Shown: positions 7,968 through 16,963 of the stretch, piece by piece
Layout of the letters: every line of letters starts with the position of its first letter
Numbering within the stretch: position 1 is the stretch's first letter
Assembly (NCBI RefSeq): GCF_026626745.1
Contig: NZ_JAPNJW010000001.1
Coordinates: forward strand, 2,650,001-2,714,000
Direction: 5' to 3'
DNA length: 64,000 nucleotides
From: Nannocystis sp. RBIL2
Lineage (GTDB): Bacteria > Myxococcota_A > Polyangia > Nannocystales > Nannocystaceae
The notes under the pieces: model-generated
Databases searched by the model: none
The model's input: only the letters and a program-made list of their open reading frames with translations
What the model was told of the DNA's origin: nothing
Program-made: the position numbers and the translations under genes

Positions 7968-9151
7968 CAGTCGTCGTCCGCCTCGTCGGGGGCTGCGCGG
8001 TCGATGTGCACGTGGCTGGCGATGTCGAACAGCGACTCGACCTTCGAGCCGCCCGAGGTCGCCGCGTCGGGGATGCCGTCCTCGTTGTTGTCCGGCGTCT
8101 TCGGCGTCGGCTCGGGCACCGCCGCGCTCGACGGGTAGACCGCCTTGGGGCCCTTCTCGAGCAGGACCACGCGGGACCGCACCGAGCGCGCCGCGTTGTA
8201 GAGGCGGAGGTAGGCCGACCGCCGGGTCGCGCCCGTCATCTGCTTCGCGCCCACCGGCTGCATGTCGAGCGCGCCGCCGTGCTGGTGGTTGCTGTTGGGC
8301 ACCTCGCTGCCGGCGGCGAGGTTGCGCCGCGGGTTGCGCCAGCCGCTCGACACGTAGACGCTCGCGCCGTACGCCGCCTCGGTCGCGGTCAGCAGCTCCG
8401 TCATCGCCGAGTCGAGGATCAGCTGGTAGTTGCCGCGCAGGTCGGCGCGCGTGGTCTCCTTGATCCGCGTGCGGTAGGGGACGTGCAACGTGAAGCCGCG
8501 ACGCCACATGCGCTGGTCGACGTACTCCTGGCGGATGATGTCGCGCTCGTCCTGCGTCACGATCTCCGTGATCTCGTGCGACTTGCCCTCGTGGGAGATC
8601 GTGGCCTTGATGCTGTACTGGACCGGCGGGTTCGGCTTGCGCGAGGCAGTGATCGGCCGCTGCGCATTGGTGACCTCGGGCGTGTAGTCGAAGCGGTTGC
8701 CGGTGCCGGTGGGCTTGGCGATCTTGCCGCTGTGATCGCCGATCGGCTTGACCTCCCAGGTCGCCGACGCGCCTTCGGGCTCGGCCACGCGGACGCTCAG
8801 GGTGCGAAACTTCGTGCTCACGTCCTTGCCGACGAGGAAGATGAACTTGGCGGCGACGACCCACTCCTTCTCCGAATAGCGGGTCTTGGCCGTGTACTGG
8901 CTGCGGTGCTCGAGGCGGAGCCGCGGCGGACAGGTCGCACAGTCGCCGCCCGCCGGCTTGTCGCCGAGCTGCTGATCCGCGGCCGTACCGGCGTTCTCCA
9001 TCTTCTTGGAGAAGCGGTTCGTCTCGCCCTGGATCGGCTCCGGCGAGACTGCCTTGCCGGTGAAGCTGCCGAGCGGCCCCGCGGGGTTCGGGTCCAGCAT
9101 CGCCCGTGTGAACCGCGGCGCGGTCAGCCCTGTGTCCCCTGTTCCGCTCAT
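7967..9151 (-). CDS. Putative M15-like peptidase, type VI effector
   Basis: The 394-residue protein has no signal peptide. Its C-terminal third carries the zinc-peptidase signature of the M15/D-alanyl-D-alanine peptidase group: S-N-H-Q-H-G-G-A-L-D (Ser287, His289, Gly292, Ala294, Asp296), matching S-x-H-x2-G-x-A-x-D. A late H-V-H-I-D (His380, His382) supplies the last metal ligand. Between them is a Ca-binding-like loop, DNNEDGIPDA. The first 220 residues are beta-rich and unassigned and may mediate loading on a VgrG/PAAR tip. It lies downstream of the adaptor and PAAR-toxin genes on the same strand. It probably cleaves peptidoglycan stem peptides in a target cell. The effector role is inferred from motif plus context. 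Confidence 0.75.
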   Translation of the reverse strand: MSGTGDTGLTAPRFTRAMLDPNPAGPLGSFTGKAVSPEPIQGETNRFSKKMENAGTAADQQLGDKPAGGDCATCPPRLRLEHRSQYTAKTRYSEKEWVVAAKFIFLVGKDVSTKFRTLSVRVAEPEGASATWEVKPIGDHSGKIAKPTGTGNRFDYTPEVTNAQRPITASRKPNPPVQYSIKATISHEGKSHEITEIVTQDERDIIRQEYVDQRMWRRGFTLHVPYRTRIKETTRADLRGNYQLILDSAMTELLTATEAAYGASVYVSSGWRNPRRNLAAGSEVPNSNHQHGGALDMQPVGAKQMTGATRRSAYLRLYNAARSVRSRVVLLEKGPKAVYPSSAAVPEPTPKTPDNNEDGIPDAATSGGSKVESLFDIASHVHIDRAAPDEADDD

Positions 9152-9247
9152 CGCCCTGCCACCCGCTCCGCTCGCGACCGTAACAGTCCTCGCCGCGAGA
9201 GATCAATCCGGCGCCCGCGGATCGCCCGACGCAGGCCCGCTCCTGCC

Positions 9248-10378
9248 TCACCCGCCGCGCGGGTCGTGGGTGAGCGCGACCAACTCGTGCGGCGACTCGT
9301 ACAGCATGGCGTCGAGGTGGCGCAGCAGGTCGGCCCGCTGGTCGGCGGTGAGCACCGGCGCGACCGTTTGCAGCGCTCGCGGATCGTAGAAGCGAAAGAA
9401 GACCGGGTGCGCCTCGCCCGCGAGGTCGATCCTCAGGAAACGGCGCAGCTGGCGACGCACGACCTCGAAGTCGGCCCCGCTGACGACGAAGATGCCCCAC
9501 GCCTCGCCCCAGCCCTCGCCGACGATCCGCTCGAGCAGACCGGAGTCGCGCTCGAAGCGGATCAGGTACGGCGCGACGTCGTCGAAGGCGCGCCCCTGCT
9601 CGCCGTCGTAGAGCGAGGCGTAAGGGTCGACGCTCTCCTCGATCAGCTCGATCGGCCGATCGGCGCGGGCGGCGTCGACGATCGCGTACAGGGTGCCGGC
9701 ATCACGCAGGCCGCGGAGCTGCGCGAGAGCGGCGAGCGCCGCCTCTCCGGGATGCACCGGCGCCGGCGCCGGCGTGAAGTCCTCGACGAGGAAGCGGTAG
9801 ATCGTGCGACCGGCCTGCATCCACCCGCGATTGGCCATCTCGCCGATCCAGCACGGCTCGCCGCCGACGACGATGCGGTGCGGATCGATCGCCTGCACGT
9901 GCGCGCAGACGCCGTCCCACACGACGTGGAACTGCGGGCTGCCGGCGCGATCGGGGTGAACCACGACCTCGGCGTCGGCAGTACCGACGGTCCGCCCGAT
10001 CCCGGGGTCGAGCACGATCTTGCGGAAGCTCTCGCGCCCCGACCACACCTGCAACACGCCGCGACGTCGCCGCGGCGGGCCGCTCGCGAGCACGTGATAG
10101 CGGGCGAACGTGTAGTCGAGCTCCGCCAACCAGTCGGCGTATTCGGGGTCGAGCTCGGCGAAGTCGCGGACTGCGAGCGGGCCGAGGTTGGTGCGCCCGC
10201 GATCGTCGGGGTGCGGCACGCGGCCGCGGGCCGTCTCGCGGGCCATGAACTCGAGCTGGCCCTCGATCTGCCGCAGCGCCGGCCAGCGCGACGGATCGTA
10301 GGCCCGGGTGCGCGCGCGGGCCTCGGCGAGCACCTCGGCGAAGGCGTCGCGCGACGTGATGCGCATCAGGCCGGGCAC
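9248..10378 (-). CDS. FHA-like plus DUF4123 adaptor protein, copy 1
   Basis: A protein of 376 residues in three parts. An N-terminal helical region (1-110) comes first. Residues 115-200 resemble a degenerate FHA domain (GRTVGTADAEVVV, SPQFHVVWDG, late RFLVED). A DUF4123 domain (about 230-350; YAIVDAARADRPIELIEES to RFYDPRAL) closes it. DUF4123 proteins are adaptors that load effectors on VgrG or PAAR. In the FHA-like part the usual phosphothreonine-binding Arg after Gly is replaced by Thr, so phosphopeptide binding is doubtful. Starts are GTG 10378 or ATG 10366; the stop of the upstream PAAR gene is 4 bp away. Close paralog of the gene at 20701. Confidence 0.85.
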   Translation of the reverse strand: MPGLMRITSRDAFAEVLAEARARTRAYDPSRWPALRQIEGQLEFMARETARGRVPHPDDRGRTNLGPLAVRDFAELDPEYADWLAELDYTFARYHVLASGPPRRRRGVLQVWSGRESFRKIVLDPGIGRTVGTADAEVVVHPDRAGSPQFHVVWDGVCAHVQAIDPHRIVVGGEPCWIGEMANRGWMQAGRTIYRFLVEDFTPAPAPVHPGEAALAALAQLRGLRDAGTLYAIVDAARADRPIELIEESVDPYASLYDGEQGRAFDDVAPYLIRFERDSGLLERIVGEGWGEAWGIFVVSGADFEVVRRQLRRFLRIDLAGEAHPVFFRFYDPRALQTVAPVLTADQRADLLRHLDAMLYESPHELVALTHDPRGG

Positions 10379-10382
10379 GCCC

Positions 10383-11405
10383 TCAGCCCTCCGCCGGCGG
10401 GTGGAACTTGCGCGGGATCATCACCTGCGTCGCCCCGCCCGCGCAGTACACCGCCAGCAGCGTGTCCTTGCGCGGGTCCTTGAGCGACCAGTCGTCGACG
10501 ATCGGCGCCGCGGTGCTCTGCAGGCCGAGCGCCGGGTCGCCGAACTCGACCTCACGCGGCTCGCGGACCAGCGGCGGCGGGCCCGGCTTGCCGTCGACGA
10601 AGCCGTAGCTGATCGGCGAGCAGCCGACCTGCTCCGGCGTGATCGACGGGTCGAGCGTGAAGTACTGGCCGACGCCGGCGCCGGGGATCGATCTCTGGTG
10701 CATCGTGTGACCGGCGAACGAGCGCACGACGACAGGCTTTCCGAGATCGATGCCCTTGATGTGCGAGAGGATGTCGCTCGGCTTGATCGGTCCGGTCGCG
10801 TGGGCGGCGTAGAACTGATAGGCGACGGCGTAGCGGGCCTGCGCCCGCGCCTCGCCCAGGCCGTCGTCCTCGTCCGGCTGGCCGGCGAGCTCGTGCTTGG
10901 ACAGGTCGAGGTCGGCGAAGGCGTCGCGCCCCGGGAGCCCGCCCGGCGGCGACGCCTCGTCGTCGAGCGTCGCGGTCTCGAGGTCGGGCTCGTCGGGCAC
11001 CGCCGAGTCGTCGTGGGTGTCGTACTCCAGCCGCTTGCGCTCGCACTCCTCACAAAAGGGCGTGCCGATCTTCGCCGCCGCGCGGAACACGAAGCTCTGC
11101 GTCGAGTCGCCGATCACCACCGAGGGGCAGCCGCCGACGATCCGGTCGCCGCCGATGTGGACCGCCGGATCGGTGCGGCGCGCCGCCTGACGGTGATTGA
11201 TGAGGACGGTCGCCGAGCCCTGCTTGATGCGATCGCTCGGGCCCACCGGGAAGCACACCACGCTGTCGCCCTTGCGCGCGGCCGGCAGGAAGCCGACGAT
11301 CACGTTGGCGCTGCCGCTGAAGATCGGGCCGCCGACGTGCGGCACTGGACCGGGCTCGACCTTCGGGCACACGTGAAAGTCGCTGATGCGGGCGGCGTCG
11401 GGCAT
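10383..11405 (-). CDS. PAAR-like protein with C-terminal toxin domain, copy 1
   Basis: A 340-residue protein. Residues 1-105 are a PAAR/DUF4150-type tip domain (HVGGPIFSGSANVIVGF, GGCPSVVIGD). A C-x2-C pair (FCEEC, 118-121) and an acidic linker to about 180 follow. The C-terminal 155 residues have the pattern ARYAVAYQFY, SHIKGIDLGKPVVV, GQYFT, LGLQSTAAPI-DDW and GGATQ. From memory this matches the polymorphic toxin type 46 (Ntox46) family; this needs confirmation. It should cap a VgrG spike and carry its own toxin. First gene of a four-gene minus-strand operon with adaptor, peptidase and small protein. An adjacent immunity gene is not obvious. Confidence 0.8.
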   Translation of the reverse strand: MPDAARISDFHVCPKVEPGPVPHVGGPIFSGSANVIVGFLPAARKGDSVVCFPVGPSDRIKQGSATVLINHRQAARRTDPAVHIGGDRIVGGCPSVVIGDSTQSFVFRAAAKIGTPFCEECERKRLEYDTHDDSAVPDEPDLETATLDDEASPPGGLPGRDAFADLDLSKHELAGQPDEDDGLGEARAQARYAVAYQFYAAHATGPIKPSDILSHIKGIDLGKPVVVRSFAGHTMHQRSIPGAGVGQYFTLDPSITPEQVGCSPISYGFVDGKPGPPPLVREPREVEFGDPALGLQSTAAPIVDDWSLKDPRKDTLLAVYCAGGATQVMIPRKFHPPAEG

Positions 11406-11519
11406 ACGTCCAGGAGCGTCCGCACGGTAACAAAAACCGCCGACGCGCGGCGCGCAGCGCTATCGTGGCGGATCGTCTGTCATTGCCATCATGCGATCCA
11501 TGGGTCGGCAGATGTGTGA

Positions 11520-14126
11520 ATGACGATATCGCGCGGCGCGGTTTCGCCGGATAACAATGGACAGAGGCGGACCGCCGCGGGCATGATGCGAGCTTCCTCC
11601 GTGACCGCTCCCTTCTCGCCGCGCGTGGGCGACCGTGTCCGCGGTCGCTATGAGCTCATGACCCCGCTGCGCGCCGAGGGCCCTGCGCAGGTGTTCGTGG
11701 CCGTCGATCACCAGGCCGGACGCGAGGTCGAGCTCACCTTGTTCGATCCGTCGCTCGCCCAGGCCGACCCCTGGGCCGCGTTCGCCCGGCTGATCATCGC
11801 GGCGACCGCGGCCAAGATCCCCGGCCTGGTCCTACCGCGCGGCGTCACTCGCACCGCGCCGACGCCGCCGTACTGCGTGACCGACCTGCAGATGGCCCGC
11901 GGCTTCGATCGCCAGGTCGAGCAGGGCCCGACCCCGTGGCGGCGCGCGCTGACCCTGTGCGAGCGGGTCGCGGAGATCGTCGAGCGCGCCCACACGGCCG
12001 CCGGCGCGGCCCACCGGGCGCTGACCCCGGCGCGCTGCGTGATCACTGCGCGCGGGGACGTGAAGGTGCTGGACTTCGGGCTCGCCGAGCTGGGCCCCGG
12101 TCACGCCGCCGATTCGCCCTACCGCGCGCCCGAGCTGCCCGCGGCCGCCGGCCCGCGCTGCGACGTCTATGCAATCGGCGTGATGCTCTACGAATTGCTG
12201 GCAGGCCAGCGCGCCCCCGCCGGGCCGCTGCCGCGATGGAGCGCCCCGGCCGACGCGAACCGCGAGGTCGAGGCGCTGGTGGCTCGCGCCACCGCCACCG
12301 ACCCGGACCAGCGCCACGCCGATCCGGCCGCCCTGCGGGCCGCCCTGCGCGCGCTGCTCGACGCCGACGACAAGTCCACCGCGGCGAAGCGAGCCGCGGC
12401 GCACGCCGCCGCCGAGGCCGAGGCCGGGGCCGCCGGGGTCCGGGCGCCCGAGGCCCCGGAGACCGCCGCGGCCCGCCGCGCCGCCGAGGCCGAGGCCGCC
12501 GCGATGGACGGGCCGCCGCTCCTCCCGGGCGGGATCAACCTGTCCTCGGGGACATCCAGACCGCCGACGCCGCCCCTCGCGCGCGCCGCCGACATGTCCG
12601 AAAGGCCATCTCAGGCGTCGCCCCCGGCGAGCCTCATGAACCTGTCCGCAGGGACATCCGGCGCGGACTCGTTCTCCGCCGCGTCGTCCTCGTCGCTCGC
12701 GTCACCCGCCTCGTCCGGCTCGCGCCTGGCAGGCTCCTCCTCTCCCTCGCGCTCCTATCCCACCCTCGCCGGCGATCCGTCCTCCGCGTCGTCGTCCTCG
12801 TCGCTCGCATCGCCCGCCTCGTCCGGCTCGCGCCTCGCAGGCTCCTCCTCTCCCTCGCGCTCCTACCCGACCCTCGCCGGTGATTCGTCCTCCGCCGCGT
12901 CGTCCTCGTCGCTCGCATCGCCCGCCTCGTCCGGCTCGCGCCTGGCAGGCTCGTCCTCTCCCTCGCGCTCCTACCCGACCCTCGCCGGCGATTCGTCGCC
13001 CGGTTCGAGCCTGCGAGGTTCGACCTCGCCGTCGCGCGCACATCCGACGGTCCCTCCCGTCGATGCCTCTCCCTCGTCCTCCTCGCTGACCTCGCGCCCG
13101 CGAGCCCCGGGGGCCTCTCCCTCGCGCTCTCATCCGACCGTTCCGCCGGCGCCCGCATCGGCGTCGTCCTCGTCGAATCACGAGCGCCTCCCCGGCTCGG
13201 CCTCGCCCTCCCGCTCGCACCCCACCCTCGCGTCCGCGCAAGCTCAGGCTTCCGCCTCGTCGTCCTCCCTCAGCCGCGCGCGCACCCCCGGTTCGGCCTC
13301 GCCCTCCCGCTCGCACCCCACTCTCTCGTCCGCGCAAGCCCAGGCCTCCGCGTCCTCGCTCTCGCGCCCGCGACCGCCCGGCGCCCCTCCCTCTCGCTCC
13401 TATCCGACCCTCGCGCCGCCCGGGTCTCCCGCGCCTGGCGACCGCACCGAGATACTCGCGCAGAGCACGATCGTGGCAGCCGAGCGCGCCCGCACCGGCG
13501 CGCACCCGCCGGTCCCGCCGGTGCCCGCAGCCGACAGGACCGAGATCACCCCGCGCCGCTCGGTGCGAGGTCTGCCCGGCGCGAGCCGGCGCGACGACGC
13601 CGGCTCTCTCCATTCATCGGACCTCGGCGATTCGACGGTCATCGCCCGCGCCCCTACCGATCAGCATACCGAGGAATTGCCAGTACCCGCCTTCGCGCGG
13701 CGCGGCCCCGGCGATCCGCCGACCGAGCAATTGCCGGTGCCGGCCTTCGCCGACGCCCGCGGCCGCCACGTCGATCCGCCGACCGACCGGATCCCCGTGC
13801 CCGCCTTCGCCGACGCGACCCAGGTGCTCCGCGCCGACGATCTGCCGCTGCCGGCCCCGGCGAGCGACCCCGACGCCACCCGGATCTGGCGCCGGCCGCC
13901 AGATCCGTCCGAAATCGTCGAACCGGCGCGCCCGGCCCCCGAGTCGACGATGATGCTGCCCACCACCGGGGAGACCGTCCTGTTCCATCACCAAGCACCT
14001 GTCCCCCGGGCCATGTCGCTGATGGCCAGCATCCGCGGGTGGTCGCTGCGAAAGAAGCTGCTCGTCGTCAACCTCGGCCTCGCGCTCGTCATCCTGTTCG
14101 GCGTGCTGGCAGCGGTCGCCTGCTGA
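11520..14126 (+). CDS. Membrane-anchored pseudokinase with Ser-rich repeats
   Basis: An 868-residue protein. Residues 40-285 form a Ser/Thr kinase fold with the C-lobe landmarks DFGLAE (185-190), YRAPEL and DVYAIGVMLYELLAG. The glycine-rich loop is absent, the strand that should carry the ATP-binding Lys reads VELTLF, and the catalytic HRD motif is HRALTPAR (165-172) with Ala for Asp. It should therefore be catalytically dead. A 500-residue linker follows, made of Ser-rich repeats (SPSRS(Y/H)PTL) and later (L/I)PVPAFAD repeats. One transmembrane helix (848-867) ends the protein. It is divergent from the PAAR-toxin gene. ATG 11583 and ATG 11586 are alternative starts. Possible scaffold; the Ser-rich linker could be a phosphorylation target. 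Confidence 0.8.
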   Translation: MTISRGAVSPDNNGQRRTAAGMMRASSVTAPFSPRVGDRVRGRYELMTPLRAEGPAQVFVAVDHQAGREVELTLFDPSLAQADPWAAFARLIIAATAAKIPGLVLPRGVTRTAPTPPYCVTDLQMARGFDRQVEQGPTPWRRALTLCERVAEIVERAHTAAGAAHRALTPARCVITARGDVKVLDFGLAELGPGHAADSPYRAPELPAAAGPRCDVYAIGVMLYELLAGQRAPAGPLPRWSAPADANREVEALVARATATDPDQRHADPAALRAALRALLDADDKSTAAKRAAAHAAAEAEAGAAGVRAPEAPETAAARRAAEAEAAAMDGPPLLPGGINLSSGTSRPPTPPLARAADMSERPSQASPPASLMNLSAGTSGADSFSAASSSSLASPASSGSRLAGSSSPSRSYPTLAGDPSSASSSSSLASPASSGSRLAGSSSPSRSYPTLAGDSSSAASSSSLASPASSGSRLAGSSSPSRSYPTLAGDSSPGSSLRGSTSPSRAHPTVPPVDASPSSSSLTSRPRAPGASPSRSHPTVPPAPASASSSSNHERLPGSASPSRSHPTLASAQAQASASSSSLSRARTPGSASPSRSHPTLSSAQAQASASSLSRPRPPGAPPSRSYPTLAPPGSPAPGDRTEILAQSTIVAAERARTGAHPPVPPVPAADRTEITPRRSVRGLPGASRRDDAGSLHSSDLGDSTVIARAPTDQHTEELPVPAFARRGPGDPPTEQLPVPAFADARGRHVDPPTDRIPVPAFADATQVLRADDLPLPAPASDPDATRIWRRPPDPSEIVEPARPAPESTMMLPTTGETVLFHHQAPVPRAMSLMASIRGWSLRKKLLVVNLGLALVILFGVLAAVAC
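12660..12986 (+). repeat. Three 108-111-bp in-frame repeats
   Basis: Units begin at 12660, 12771 and 12879, each encoding a 36-37-residue block around SLASPASSGSRLAGSSSPSR. More diverged SPSRSHPTL units continue to about 13420. Repeats are nearly identical at DNA level, so copy number probably varies between strains. Confidence 0.9.
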
Positions 14127-14450
14127 ACCGCGGAGCTCGAGCTCCTGCCATGAATAGGTCTTCCCTGGCTCCGGGCGGCGGCGCTCTGGCCGACGGCCTC
14201 GCGGCCGGGTCCGCAAACAGAGCCCCACGTCGCTCCTCCGGGCTCGCCCGAGCTGAAGGAGCCAGAGAAGCTCGTCCTCGTCCAGGCCCGCCGCAGCGCA
14301 TAAAACCACCGCCCTCATTCTAGGACGCGTCCCGACGCCGGCCCCTGAGCCGAATCGGCGAATCGAGTGGATCCCCTCGGAGCGGCCGCGGGCCCTCGGC
14401 ACGCGGCCTTCGCCGTTCTCCTGTACAGTCGAGCGAATCGGGGCGAAAGC
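14127..14450. other. Non-coding gap of about 320 bp
   Basis: No convincing ORF, hairpin or operator seen. Presumably holds the promoter of the lipoprotein gene at 14451. Confidence 0.4.
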
Positions 14451-16316
14451 ATGCATCGTGGTCACAATTCCTGTCTCCTTGGCCTTCTCGCGTTCACGTT
14501 CGCGTGTGGCGACAGCGGCACCGCTGTCACTGCCAGCGATGGTTCGACCGCCGGCACGGTGACGCTCACCGGCGGCGTCACCCAGACGAGCTCCACCACA
14601 TCGACGGCGACCACGGCGCCGACGACCACCGACACCGGCTCGGGCAGCAACAGCAACAGCGACACCGGGACCGAAACCACCCCGACGTCGACGACCAGCA
14701 CCGCGACCACCGACACCTCGCCGGTGACCTCGACGACGACGACGACCGACAGCACCACCGCCGCGGAGACCCTGAGCACCAGCAGCACCACGACCACCAC
14801 CACCACCGGGCCGAACATGCTGTGTAACCCGGGCGCCGTGCAGTGCCTCGACAACACCAACTACCAGACCTGCTCCGACGACGGCCAGGCGTGGGACGGA
14901 CCGACGCCGTGCGGCGCCAAGGAGGTGTGCGAGTTCGGGGCCTGCAAGTCGCTGTGTGCCAAGGCGCAGGACGCCCTGTCGTCGGTCGGCTGCGAGTACT
15001 ACGCGGTCGACGCCAACAACGACCCGGTCGAGTCGTTCGACTCTCAGCCCTACGCGGTGGTCGTCTCGAACGTCGACCCCGACTTCACCGCCGACGTTCA
15101 GGTGCAGGTCCACAACGGCAACGCGTGGATGACGATCCAGCAGACCCAGGTCGGGCCGAACAACCTCTACCAGTTCAACCTCCCCGATCGCCACGTCAAC
15201 TACACCAACCTCAACGCGCGCGGCGCCTACAAGATCATCAGCGACGTGCCGATCATCGCCTACCAGTTCCAGCCGATCAACGGCGAGACCTCGTTCACCA
15301 GCGACGCCTCGCTGCTGCTGCCCGTGACGGTGTACGACGAATACTACTACGTCATCGGCTGGGGCGAGAGCAGCTTCGGCAACGCCCAGCTCAACATCGT
15401 CGCCGCCCAGGACGCCACCACCGTCCAGATCACGCCGACCGTCAACACCGTCGCCGGCGGCCCGATCCAGGCGATGGTCGCCAACCAGAACTACACCTTG
15501 CCGGTGATGAACGAGGCCGACGTGATCCAGATCGAGTCGTCGGTCGCCATGCTGTCGGGCACGTTCATCACCTCGGACAAGCCGATCGCGGTGTTCTCGA
15601 CCCACTGGTGCGCCAACGTGCCCAACGACGGCTCGTGCTGCTGCGACCACCTCGAGGAGCAGGTGTACGGCCTGCAGACCTGGGGCACCAGCTACGTCGC
15701 CAGCCGCTTCCCGGTCCGCAACAACGGCACGCCCGAGCCGTCGTACTGGCACCTGTTCGCCGCCGAGGACAACACCAAGGTCCACATCGACCGCCACGCC
15801 GAGGTCACCGGCATCGCCAACAACGACTTCACGATGACCAAGGGCCAGCTGATGACGATGACCGTCGGCGGCACGGTCGCCAACCCGGGCGACTTCGTGG
15901 TGACCGCCGACAAGCCGATCTATTTGATGCAGTACATGTCGTCGTCGTTCAACACCAACGTCCCGGCGCAGCAGGCCGGCGACCCGGCGATGGCGCAGGG
16001 CGTGCCGGTGGCCCAGTTCCGCAAGAACTACGTGATCCTGGTCCCGAGCGCGTGGCTCTACGACCGCATCGTCCTGACCAAAAAGGCAGGTGCCACCATC
16101 ATGCTCGACGGCCAGCCGGTGGCGCAGAACCTGTTTACCAAGGTCGGCCCCGCCGACATGCCGTCCGAGTGGGAGGTCGCGCGCGTGCCCAGCGAAGACG
16201 GCGTCCACGTGCTCGAGAGCGACGAGGACTTCGGCGTGGTCGTGATCGGCTACGACCAGTACGACTCGTACGCCTACCCGGGCGGCCTCGACCAGAAGCA
16301 GATCAACCCGCAGTGA
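14451..16316 (+). CDS. IgGFc-binding-type surface lipoprotein
   Basis: A 621-residue protein. MHRGHNSCLLGLLAFTFACG is a lipoprotein signal. A Thr/Ser-rich linker follows (about residues 25-120, long runs of T and S), then a Cys-rich knot (CNPGAVQCLDN, TPCGAKEVCEFGACKSLC). The large beta-rich region of about 400 residues has the markers of the IgGFc-binding N-terminal family (VVVSNVDPDFTADVQV, AYKIISDVPIIAYQF, GTFITSDKPIAVFSTHW). Such proteins are common in myxobacteria and are thought to be surface adhesins; binding to IgG is a family name, not a demonstrated role here. ATG 14451 was chosen since the upstream frame is not coding-like. A second, truncated relative lies at 40189. Confidence 0.85.
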   Translation: MHRGHNSCLLGLLAFTFACGDSGTAVTASDGSTAGTVTLTGGVTQTSSTTSTATTAPTTTDTGSGSNSNSDTGTETTPTSTTSTATTDTSPVTSTTTTTDSTTAAETLSTSSTTTTTTTGPNMLCNPGAVQCLDNTNYQTCSDDGQAWDGPTPCGAKEVCEFGACKSLCAKAQDALSSVGCEYYAVDANNDPVESFDSQPYAVVVSNVDPDFTADVQVQVHNGNAWMTIQQTQVGPNNLYQFNLPDRHVNYTNLNARGAYKIISDVPIIAYQFQPINGETSFTSDASLLLPVTVYDEYYYVIGWGESSFGNAQLNIVAAQDATTVQITPTVNTVAGGPIQAMVANQNYTLPVMNEADVIQIESSVAMLSGTFITSDKPIAVFSTHWCANVPNDGSCCCDHLEEQVYGLQTWGTSYVASRFPVRNNGTPEPSYWHLFAAEDNTKVHIDRHAEVTGIANNDFTMTKGQLMTMTVGGTVANPGDFVVTADKPIYLMQYMSSSFNTNVPAQQAGDPAMAQGVPVAQFRKNYVILVPSAWLYDRIVLTKKAGATIMLDGQPVAQNLFTKVGPADMPSEWEVARVPSEDGVHVLESDEDFGVVVIGYDQYDSYAYPGGLDQKQINPQ

Positions 16317-16458
16317 CGGGCCCTCGTGCGCGCGCCGGGGCCTCGTCGGTGGCGCCCCGGTCTGCGCCGCGAGGAGCGGACACCACCTCGCAGCCTCGCG
16401 CCGATCCGCGCCGGCGATCGCGCTCGACACGCGGACGCGGCGCTGGTCCAATCACGGC

Positions 16459-16716
16459 ATGAACAGCCCGCCGTCCTGCATCCGCTGCAACGTGGCGATG
16501 GAACTCGGCTTCGTGCCCGAGCTCTCCGGTCAGGTCATGGTCTCCGTCTGGCATCCGGGAGCGCCGACCACGGTGAAGAAGTCGTGGAGCGAACGCCTCG
16601 CCTCGCCCGGCGGGATCCGCTTCGCTGCCGACGAAGTGCTGGCGATCGACGCCTATCGCTGCCCGGACTGCGGCCGCGTCGAGCTGTTCGCGCTGCGGCC
16701 GCCCGGCTCCTCGTGA
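16459..16716 (+). CDS. Small zinc-ribbon protein
   Basis: The 85-residue protein has two CxxC knuckles, CIRC (residues 7-10) and CPDC near residue 68. Between them is a beta-rich stretch containing MELGFVPELS and SVWHPG. The arrangement resembles short zinc-ribbon proteins of the PF20097/DUF6487 type, from memory. Probably binds one Zn ion. Function unknown. It stands between the IgGFc-type gene and vgrG with no overlap. Confidence 0.7.
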   Translation: MNSPPSCIRCNVAMELGFVPELSGQVMVSVWHPGAPTTVKKSWSERLASPGGIRFAADEVLAIDAYRCPDCGRVELFALRPPGSS

Positions 16717-16963
16717 CGGGCGGCCAACGCCGCATCCGTCGCCGCCGCGACCTCGTGCGAAGTCCACGTCGCGGCGCGGCCCGCGAGCGCCCGCGATTGC
16801 CCCTCCGTACCCACGCATCGGTGCGTGCCGCAGTCGCTGCGACTCGAGTTCGCGACCCGCTCCGTCGCTCGCGCGTCACGATCTGCGATGCGCGCAAAGA
16901 CGCGTTGACGCAGCACCACCCGCGTGCAAAGCATGGTCGGAAACGGTCGACTCGGCAATTCTC

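Noticed and set aside
12660..13420. Repeats considered as a CRISPR array
   Set aside because: They are in-frame coding repeats without regular spacers.
13614..16451. 945-residue minus-strand ORF over the IgGFc-type gene
   Set aside because: Antisense of a real gene; Arg/Val/Asp-biased translation.
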